From NCBI GenBank assembly GCA_946537565.1, contig CAMNFW010000025.1:1-15042 (forward strand): DNA of 15,042 nucleotides, in the 5' to 3' direction. Below, piece by piece: positions 1 through 5,248 of the stretch. A model generated the notes under the pieces. It had not been told where the DNA came from. It saw nothing but the letters and a program-made list of their open reading frames with translations, and searched no databases. Made by a program: the position numbers and the translations under genes. Source of the stretch: an uncultured Ruminococcus sp. Lineage in GTDB: Bacteria; Bacillota; Clostridia; Oscillospirales; Ruminococcaceae. Each line of letters begins with the position of its first letter. Position 1 is the first letter of the stretch.

Positions 1-1
1 C

Positions 2-139
2 GTGAATATTATACCCTCTGAGGATATGGGCGGTATTCTGACCGGTACCCTTAATCTCAATAACTATAAAGTTCGCAGAGATCTTAAGCTGGGATATGAA
101 GACACACTCTCTCTTATTCCCAGCATTAAGCTGCTCTGA
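2..139 (+). CDS. C-terminal end of a truncated protein, possibly patatin-like phospholipase
   Basis: An open frame enters from the left edge and ends at TGA 137-139, giving 45 residues that finish with IPSIKLL. The start and nearly all of the protein lie outside the window. The piece has a glycine-rich stretch (MGGILTGTLNLNN) followed by a basic helix and LGYEDTL. This ending recalls the last strand and helix of bacterial patatin-like phospholipases, where a TLDF-type stretch precedes a charged helix with a GY-E/Q-D motif. That resemblance comes from memory of the family and no catalytic residue is visible, so the family is uncertain. Reading the segment as real coding sequence is better supported: it runs to its stop without interruption and a strong terminator follows within about 40 bases. 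Confidence 0.5.
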   Translation: MNIIPSEDMGGILTGTLNLNNYKVRRDLKLGYEDTLSLIPSIKLL

Positions 140-175
140 CACATCCTGCGGCCTATGCAATTGAATAAAAAAATC

Positions 176-208
176 AAGCCTGGAAGAACTATCTTTCAGG
201 CTTTTTTT
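176..208. terminator. bidirectional intrinsic terminator between convergent genes
   Basis: A stem of AAGCCTG and CAGGCTT, extended by a few more pairs around the loop, is followed by seven T on the plus strand (202-208). On the minus strand the stem is followed by GA and a run of seven T (the A run at 167-173). It therefore closes both the truncated plus-strand gene and the minus-strand rimI-tsaD-polA operon, whose last codon ends at 245. Confidence 0.85.
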
Positions 209-244
209 GTGCAATATTGTATTTTTTATCTTATTTCTTCACGC

Positions 245-2779
245 TCAGCCCTTGGCATCATACCAGCTTTTTCCAGTGTGAACATCTGCTGCCAGCGGCA
301 CCTTCATTTCGTATACACCCTGCATTTCTTCCTTTAAAAGCTCTGCACAGCGGTCTGCACATTCCTCAGCTGCTTCAATTATCAGCTCATCATGAACCTG
401 AAGTATCAGCCTTGCATCAAGCGCTTCTTCCCTGAGCCGCCGGTAAACATTTATCATGGCTATTTTTATTAGATCTGCCGCAGTTCCCTGTACAGGAGTA
501 TTCATAGCAATTCTCTTTCCGGCAGCCTGGAGCATTTTGTTAGACGATGACAATTCCGGTATCCTTCTTATTCTGCCGAACATTGTGGATACAGCACCGG
601 TCTTTATGGCTTTGTCTACGGTCCGCTCCATAAACTCATTCACTTTTGAATATTTTGCAAGATAATCAGCTATATATTTTTTTGCCTTAGGAACCGATGT
701 GCCGATATCCTTTGCCAGTGAAAATGCTCCGATACCATAGATTATTCCAAAGTTTACTGCCTTTGCTGCACTTCTCATCTCCGGTGTCACCATTATCGAC
801 GGCATATCAAAAACCTGCGCTGCTGTTGAAGTATGGATATCCTCGCCGGAATTGAATGCTTCGATCATGTTTTCATCGCCGCAGAGATGAGCCATTACTC
901 TCAGCTCGATCTGGCTGTAGTCTGCATCTACAAGCACTCTTCCCTCTGGTGCTATGAAGAATTTTCTCATTTCTGCTCCCAGTTCTGTCCGCACAGGAAT
1001 GTTTTGCAGATTGGGTTCAGTTGAAGATATACGTCCTGTTCTTGTCTCGGTCTGACGGAAGCTGGTATGGATCCGTCCGTCTTCAGCGATCTTGTCCAGC
1101 AAACCAACTACATAAGTGGAATTCAGCTTTGTATACTGTCTGTACTTAAGCACATTGTCCACGATAGGCGCCTGATCTCTCAGCTCCTCCAGCACCTCTG
1201 CATTGGTGGAATAACCGCTTTTTGTCTTTTTTTTAGCCGGCAGTCCCAGTTCATCAAACAGCACCGCTGCCAGCTGTTTCGGCGAGGAGATATTGAACTT
1301 ATGTCCTGCTTCATCGTATATGATCTGCTGAGTTTCCTCTATCATTTCTGAAAGATATGTGCCGAATTTCCTGACACCGTCCTCAGTTATCATTATACCG
1401 GTATGCTCCATTGAAGCAAGCACCTCTGTCAGCGGCATTTCTATATTCATCAGCAGATCTGTCATGCCAAGATCATTGATCTCCCGGCGCATATTTTCAA
1501 CTGCTGCTTTTAGTGATATCAGATCAGCATACTCACCGTTTTCGCTGTAATAATGGGCTCCGTATTCAGCACAGAGCTTTTCGACCGAATAATCTGTTGC
1601 CGATGTATTGAGAAGATATCCGCATATCTCTGCATCGCCTTCCAGACCCTTAAGCTCCGTTCCATGCTCAAAGCAATAGTGAAAATGCGGCTTTGTGCCA
1701 GTGGATATCTTCCTGCATTCACTGGAAAAGAACCTGCATATTATATCATCATCTTCGGTGATATAAATATTATTTCCATTGCGGACACTCAGTCTTCCGT
1801 CACTGAATAAATAACTGACATCTTTCAGCTCTGATATTATATTCTCTGTAAGCTCTTCTATCTCCGGCTCTACAGATTCAAACTCCGGCTTTTTTTCAGC
1901 AGCTGCTGTCTCGCCCTGTGAAGCGCTGATGCCCAGCTTGTCCATGAGCTTGTACATTTCCAGTTCAGTCAGCAGACGGCTGATGCCTGCAATGTCCTGC
2001 TCCTTTAATTTATATGAATCAAGATCATTTTCAATTGGTGCATCTCTTACGATAGTTGCCAGCCATTTGCTTTCCTTTGCAGATTCTTCGCCCTTTTCCA
2101 GCTTCGCCTTTACACCCTTTGTAAGCTCGGAGCTGCCATAATTCTCATAGAGATTCTCAATAGTTCCATACTGCTTTATAAGTGTGGATGCAGTCTTTTC
2201 ACCAATGCCTGCAACTCCGGGGATATTGTCTGAGCTGTCACCCATAAGCGCCTTCAGATCAATGAGCTTTATCGGTTCAAATCCATAGTCCTCCATGAAT
2301 TTTTCAGGAGTATAATGTACAGTCTCCTTGTTTGTGGCAAGAAGCACTGTAACATTGCTGTCGATGAGCTGGAGACTGTCTCTGTCTCCCGTCAGCACAT
2401 AGCATTCATTGCTGCTGTCAGTGCAAAGCTTTGAAAGTGTTCCGAGAATATCATCTGCTTCAAAGCCTTCACACTCAACTACCGTTATTCCCATAAGTGT
2501 AAGCAGCTCCTTGATAAGCGGAAGCTGCTGTGCAAGCTCCGGCGGCATTCCCTTTCGGTTAGCCTTGTAATAATCTGCTGCCTTGTGACGGAATGTGGGC
2601 GAGCGCAGATCAAAGGCTACTGCCACTGAATCAGGCTTTACGTCTTCAAAATTTTTCAGATAGATATTCATGAAGCCGAATATCGCATTGGTGAAAACTC
2701 CCTTTTTATTGGAAAGCAGCTTTATTCCATAAAAAGCACGGTTCAGGATACTGTTTCCGTCTATTGCAAGAAATTTCAT
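245..2779 (-). CDS. polA: DNA polymerase I (proofreading domain inactive)
   Basis: Family A DNA polymerase for gap filling, Okazaki primer removal and repair, 844 residues. Residues 1-290 form the 5'-3' nuclease: FEADDILG (106-113), LTGDRDSLQL (129-138) and the helix-hairpin-helix GVAGIGEKTA (188-197). Residues 470-844 form the polymerase: RTGRISSTEPNLQNIP (580-595), motif A DADYSQIELR (618-627), the O-helix with R669, K673, F677 and Y681, and motif C VHDE (795-798). Residues about 310-450 occupy the place of the 3'-5' exonuclease but lack the DxE metal site, so proofreading is very likely absent, as in Bacillus and Taq enzymes of similar size. An AGGAG site sits 6 bases before the ATG and overlaps the tsaD stop region. 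It is the last gene of the rimI-tsaD-polA operon, with 10 bases between tsaD and polA, so it is probably translated from the shared message. Confidence 0.97.
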   Translation of the reverse strand: MKFLAIDGNSILNRAFYGIKLLSNKKGVFTNAIFGFMNIYLKNFEDVKPDSVAVAFDLRSPTFRHKAADYYKANRKGMPPELAQQLPLIKELLTLMGITVVECEGFEADDILGTLSKLCTDSSNECYVLTGDRDSLQLIDSNVTVLLATNKETVHYTPEKFMEDYGFEPIKLIDLKALMGDSSDNIPGVAGIGEKTASTLIKQYGTIENLYENYGSSELTKGVKAKLEKGEESAKESKWLATIVRDAPIENDLDSYKLKEQDIAGISRLLTELEMYKLMDKLGISASQGETAAAEKKPEFESVEPEIEELTENIISELKDVSYLFSDGRLSVRNGNNIYITEDDDIICRFFSSECRKISTGTKPHFHYCFEHGTELKGLEGDAEICGYLLNTSATDYSVEKLCAEYGAHYYSENGEYADLISLKAAVENMRREINDLGMTDLLMNIEMPLTEVLASMEHTGIMITEDGVRKFGTYLSEMIEETQQIIYDEAGHKFNISSPKQLAAVLFDELGLPAKKKTKSGYSTNAEVLEELRDQAPIVDNVLKYRQYTKLNSTYVVGLLDKIAEDGRIHTSFRQTETRTGRISSTEPNLQNIPVRTELGAEMRKFFIAPEGRVLVDADYSQIELRVMAHLCGDENMIEAFNSGEDIHTSTAAQVFDMPSIMVTPEMRSAAKAVNFGIIYGIGAFSLAKDIGTSVPKAKKYIADYLAKYSKVNEFMERTVDKAIKTGAVSTMFGRIRRIPELSSSNKMLQAAGKRIAMNTPVQGTAADLIKIAMINVYRRLREEALDARLILQVHDELIIEAAEECADRCAELLKEEMQGVYEMKVPLAADVHTGKSWYDAKG

Positions 2780-2789
2780 AGGCTTCTCC

Positions 2790-3806
2790 TTATCTCAGCA
2801 TATCTTCAATCGAACAGGTGGAATAAGCATTAAGGCTCTCATCTGCTCTGATGCCGGCTGCATAATTAAAGCTTCCCTGACAGGCTATCATCGCTCCATT
2901 ATCACCGCAAAGGCTCTTGTCCGGCATATAAAACTCATAGTCTCTCTTTTTGCAGGCTGCGGACAATGCCGCACGAACTCCTGAATTTGCAGAAACTCCT
3001 CCTGCAAGTGCTATTTTTTTATAACCCAGTGCCTGTGCAGCAGCCATTGTGTGATCCGTAAGAATACCGGCTATGGTGTATTGCAGAGAAGCTGAAAGAT
3101 CATTTCTGTTAACAGCTTCACCCTTCTGGTCAGCTCTGTGCAGAAGGTTTATAACATTGGTCTTAAGTCCGGAAAAACTGAAATCATACTCCGAACCTGC
3201 TACAGTCGGGTGCGGCAGCCTGAATGAATCATGATCGCCCAGCTGTGCCGCCTGGTCTATATGCACACCGCCAGGATACGGAAATCCCATTGCCCTGGCA
3301 CATTTATCAAAGCATTCTCCTGCTGCATCGTCATGGGTCCTTCCGACTACCCGGAATTCAGTATAGCTCAGAACTTCAACTATAAGGCTGTGTCCGCCGC
3401 TTGCCACAAGACATAGATAAGGCGGCTCCAGCTCCTTGTGTGTAAGATAATTCGATGCAATATGTCCGGCTATGTGATGCACCGGAACCAGCGGCAATCC
3501 CTTTGCCATTGCAAGTCCCTTTGCAAAATTCACTCCCACCAGCAGCGCTCCGATCAGTCCCGGCGCATAGGTGACTGCCACAGCATCAATATCGTCAAGA
3601 GTTACTCCTGCTTCTTTCAGCGCATTATCAGTCACTGAAAGAATATTTTCACAGTGACGGCGGCTGGCTATTTCCGGCACAACTCCGCCGTATTTTTTAT
3701 GCTCCTCTATCTGTGTCGAAATAACAGATGACCTTATGCTGCGGAAATCCTCCACAACACTGGCTGCTGTCTCGTCACAGGAGCTTTCTATACCAAGTAT
3801 AAGCAT
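2790..3806 (-). CDS. tsaD: tRNA N6-adenosine threonylcarbamoyltransferase TsaD
   Basis: TsaD transfers the threonylcarbamoyl group from threonylcarbamoyl-AMP to A37 of ANN-decoding tRNAs (t6A). It works in the cytoplasm with TsaB and TsaE, neither of which is in this window. The 338-residue length is normal for the family. Visible family marks are GIESSCDETA (5-14), the metal-binding H111 and H115 in VHHIAGH, ASGGHS (135-140), the DDAAGECFDK segment (159-168), GGVSANSGVR (269-278) and CGDNGAMIA (300-308) with the metal ligand D302. All expected residues are present. A ribosome binding site AAAGGTG lies about 7 bases before the ATG. It follows rimI by 54 bases and precedes polA by 10 bases. 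The rimI-tsaD pair is a classic arrangement in Gram-positive bacteria, but tsaE and tsaB, which usually precede rimI, are missing here. Confidence 0.97.
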   Translation of the reverse strand: MLILGIESSCDETAASVVEDFRSIRSSVISTQIEEHKKYGGVVPEIASRRHCENILSVTDNALKEAGVTLDDIDAVAVTYAPGLIGALLVGVNFAKGLAMAKGLPLVPVHHIAGHIASNYLTHKELEPPYLCLVASGGHSLIVEVLSYTEFRVVGRTHDDAAGECFDKCARAMGFPYPGGVHIDQAAQLGDHDSFRLPHPTVAGSEYDFSFSGLKTNVINLLHRADQKGEAVNRNDLSASLQYTIAGILTDHTMAAAQALGYKKIALAGGVSANSGVRAALSAACKKRDYEFYMPDKSLCGDNGAMIACQGSFNYAAGIRADESLNAYSTCSIEDMLR

Positions 3807-3860
3807 ATATTTTTCACCTTTTCATAATTATATTAAAGCCATTGGATAAAGGCTGTTTTT

Positions 3861-4361
3861 TTATTTTATGTCTCCGCAATTATTTTTTTCAGCTTTCATC
3901 ACGACCGCTGATTCCTCAGGCTGCGAATAAAAGCGCTTCCGCAGTCCAACCTGTTTGAAGCCGCATTTTTTGTATAATTCTATCGCCGGGATATTGGATT
4001 CTCTCACCTCAAGAAATACTTCCGCTGAATCCTCCGGCAGCAGACTGAAAAACTCCTGCATCAGCCGGTAAGCTATACCCTGCCGCCTGTATTCCGGACT
4101 TACCGCAGCTGTGGTGATATCACCTTCGCCGGCAGCAGTGTATCCTGCAAGAAGTCCGGCTAATCTCTCTCCATTAAAACAGGCAAGGACTATGCCGTTT
4201 TCCTTAGCTGCTTCACTTCTGAAGCTTTCCGCTGACCAGCCCTCTGCCCCGATACAAATTTTGTCCAGTTCAGAAAGCTGCTGGAAAATATCATCTTCCT
4301 CTCCGCCGGATATCCGCCGGATAGTGTAATTCTCCGCTTCGTTCAAAATCTCATTCCCCAT
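3861..4361 (-). CDS. rimI: ribosomal protein S18 alanine N-acetyltransferase RimI (GNAT family)
   Basis: GNAT-fold acetyltransferase that acetylates the N-terminal alanine of ribosomal protein S18 from acetyl-CoA; 166 residues. The acetyl-CoA-binding motif A is VSPEYRRQGIAYRLM (87-101), with the pyrophosphate loop RRQGIA at 92-97. FLEVRESN (116-123) and AIELYKKCGF (126-135) follow. E118 and Y130 are 12 residues apart, the same spacing as the catalytic base and acid known in Salmonella RimI (E103 and Y115). Neighbouring tsaD supports the assignment, since rimI and tsaD are commonly adjacent. An N-terminal extension of about 10 residues before the GNAT core has no special feature. The ribosome binding site is only a GGAAAAAG stretch directly upstream, weaker than for its neighbours. 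The leader from the promoter at 4386-4414 is short, about 18 bases. The substrate is inferred from family and context. Confidence 0.88.
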   Translation of the reverse strand: MGNEILNEAENYTIRRISGGEEDDIFQQLSELDKICIGAEGWSAESFRSEAAKENGIVLACFNGERLAGLLAGYTAAGEGDITTAAVSPEYRRQGIAYRLMQEFFSLLPEDSAEVFLEVRESNIPAIELYKKCGFKQVGLRKRFYSQPEESAVVMKAEKNNCGDIK

Positions 4362-4385
4362 TCTTTTTCCAATTCCGATATATCC

Positions 4386-4414
4386 ATTATATCACATATC
4401 ACTGCAAATATCAA
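4386..4414 (-). promoter_or_regulatory. sigma-A promoter of the rimI-tsaD-polA operon
   Basis: On the minus strand a TTGATA -35 box (4414-4409), a 17-base spacer and a perfect TATAAT -10 box (4391-4386) preceded by TGA (extended -10). The predicted start near 4379 leaves a leader of about 18 bases before rimI. Confidence 0.85.
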
Positions 4415-4440
4415 GAAAAATAAAAACTCCCCCGAAACGG

Positions 4441-4470
4441 AAAAACGTGCTGACACTAAGTGCCAACACG
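4441..4470 (-). terminator. minus-strand intrinsic terminator with no clear gene in front of it
   Basis: Read on the minus strand, CGTGTTGGCAC, loop TTA, GTGTCAGCACG form an 11-pair stem (two G-U pairs) followed at once by TTTTT. Read on the plus strand the same positions give two A-C mismatches and no T run, so the element points to transcription on the minus strand. GGAA/TTCC outside the stem (4439-4442 and 4474-4477) could extend the hairpin. It lies just upstream of the rimI promoter and would insulate it from any transcript coming from the 4.5-5.0 kb gap. Confidence 0.7.
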
Positions 4471-4944
4471 CTGTTCCGGAAAGGAGTCAATATGAATAAT
4501 TTTTAATATAACTACCATTTACGTCTGTCCTGAACAAGGTGACCTTGTACAGCTAATGACAGGCATATCAATCAGTAATGGGAATTCACGCTTAACGTAT
4601 GCTCGTAGGTTTCCGGAAAATTGAAGTATACTTATCTGACCTTTTAAGTACCTTTTTAACCTTCCGCCGTATGTCTATTTCAACAAAGCTCAGCTTTGTT
4701 AAGTGGGATAGCTGCGTCCGCAGCCTCAGCGAATATTTTCCAAGCCCAAGCGACTATATCCGCTGCATTTATTTCAACAGGCTTTCCCTGCTGCACTGAT
4801 TTCAGGCTGCCCTATAGCAGCGCTCTCCGGTCTGCTGCCGAAGATAAATCGTGGATATGCGAAAACCAATCTCATAAGTGTCATTGTTCTGCCGACAAGG
4901 AATTGTCCTTCCGCTGTGGTACATTATGCTGTAAGACGAAACTG
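4471..4944 (-). other. gene-poor stretch: candidate minus-strand transcript, noncoding RNA or gene relic
   Basis: No frame of convincing length covers this stretch. Read on the minus strand it is bounded by a promoter (4951-4979) and a terminator (4441-4470), giving a predicted RNA of about 500 bases. Three short open segments occur, each in a different minus-strand frame: 4924-4802 (40 residues, from an ATG), 4811-4680 (43 residues, protein-like, with DIVAWAWKIFAEAADAA) and one ending at 4519. None has a ribosome binding site. Inverted repeats are dense: 4525-4562, 4682-4700 (9-base arms around one C) and 4711-4724 (GCTGCG/CGCAGC). A plus-strand mini-ORF (MNNF, 4492-4506) follows an AAGGAG site. 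I cannot tell a structured RNA from a decayed gene or insertion element. Confidence 0.4.
4525..4562. repeat. nested palindrome able to form a three-tier hairpin
   Basis: CTGTC (4525-4529) pairs with GACAG (4558-4562), CTG (4530-4532) with CAG (4550-4552), and CAAGG (4535-4539) with CCTTG (4543-4547) around a TGA loop. The internal loops are AA/TA and CTAAT. There is no T run, so it is not a terminator. Such subterminal hairpins occur in structured RNAs and at ends of IS200/IS605-type elements, but no transposase gene is nearby. Confidence 0.6.
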
Positions 4945-4950
4945 ATTTTC

Positions 4951-4979
4951 ATAATATTATCTTTTACGGAAATTGACAA
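4951..4979 (-). promoter_or_regulatory. minus-strand sigma-A-like promoter overlapping the metG promoter
   Basis: On the minus strand TTGTCA (4979-4974), 17 bases, then TATTAT (4956-4951); each box matches consensus at 5 of 6 positions. Its -35 box uses nearly the same base pairs as the -35 box of the plus-strand metG promoter (4973-4978), so the two would compete for polymerase. It would drive the transcript that ends at the 4441-4470 terminator. Confidence 0.5.
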
Positions 4980-5001
4980 AGATGTAAATGTGTGATATAA
5001 T
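4973..5001 (+). promoter_or_regulatory. consensus sigma-A promoter of metG
   Basis: TTGACA (4973-4978), a 17-base spacer, and TATAAT (4996-5001) preceded by TGA, so both boxes are perfect and the -10 is extended. The predicted start near 5008 gives metG an untranslated leader of about 240 bases, far longer than the other leaders here. I see no T-box signature (AGGGTGGNACCGCG) or recognised riboswitch in that leader. It does hold a G7 tract (5080-5086) and a T7 tract (5088-5094). Confidence 0.85.
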
Positions 5002-5093
5002 GTACTTATATCTTATCGTCCTTGTCTCTGTCTCTTTCCATGATCTTATTATACACCATGTTTTTTCAGGGCAGAGTGAGGGGGGGATTTTTT

Positions 5094-5225
5094 TCAGCTG
5101 AGAACCTTTTTAGTATCTGCGGTGTGCAGTTTTTCAATCAGGATATTGATGATCCCAAGCCCAAAAATGTCAAAAGACAGCAGCGCTAAAATACTAAACA
5201 TGGTCTGTAACAAGCTGATTTTCAT
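5094..5225 (-). CDS. doubtful 43-residue membrane peptide, antisense to the metG leader
   Basis: An ATG at 5225-5223 opens 43 codons ending at TGA 5096-5094. The product would start MKISLLQTMF, continue with a hydrophobic helix of about 22 residues (10-31) and end with a lysine-containing tail (HTADTKKVLS). The composition and the helix-plus-charged-tail layout look like a small membrane protein. Against it: no ribosome binding site, no convincing promoter upstream (upstream lies inside metG), and the complete overlap with the leader of the strongly promoted metG message. The homopolymers A7 and C7 lie just after its stop on the minus strand and could hide a frameshift into a longer frame. 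It may well be chance; I recognise no family. Confidence 0.2.
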   Translation of the reverse strand: MKISLLQTMFSILALLSFDIFGLGIINILIEKLHTADTKKVLS

Positions 5226-5248
5226 TTCAAAAGAATGGAGCGATGTTT

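Noticed and set aside
2274..2284. GGTTCAAATCC, identical to a tRNA T-loop consensus
   Set aside because: It lies inside polA coding sequence with no acceptor, D or anticodon stems around it.
3807..3860. Possible internal terminator and TATAAT between rimI and tsaD
   Set aside because: The AGCC/GGCT stem is only four pairs and the T run is on the wrong strand for the operon. The TATAAT has no -35 box at the right distance.
4696..4995. Plus-strand frame of 99 codons with a cysteine-rich stretch
   Set aside because: It has no ribosome binding site and no promoter upstream, and it runs through the metG -35 region. The cysteines are not spaced like a zinc site; it is probably chance.
5008..5248. 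T-box riboswitch in the metG leader
   Set aside because: The conserved T-box core and a terminator/antiterminator pair are not visible.
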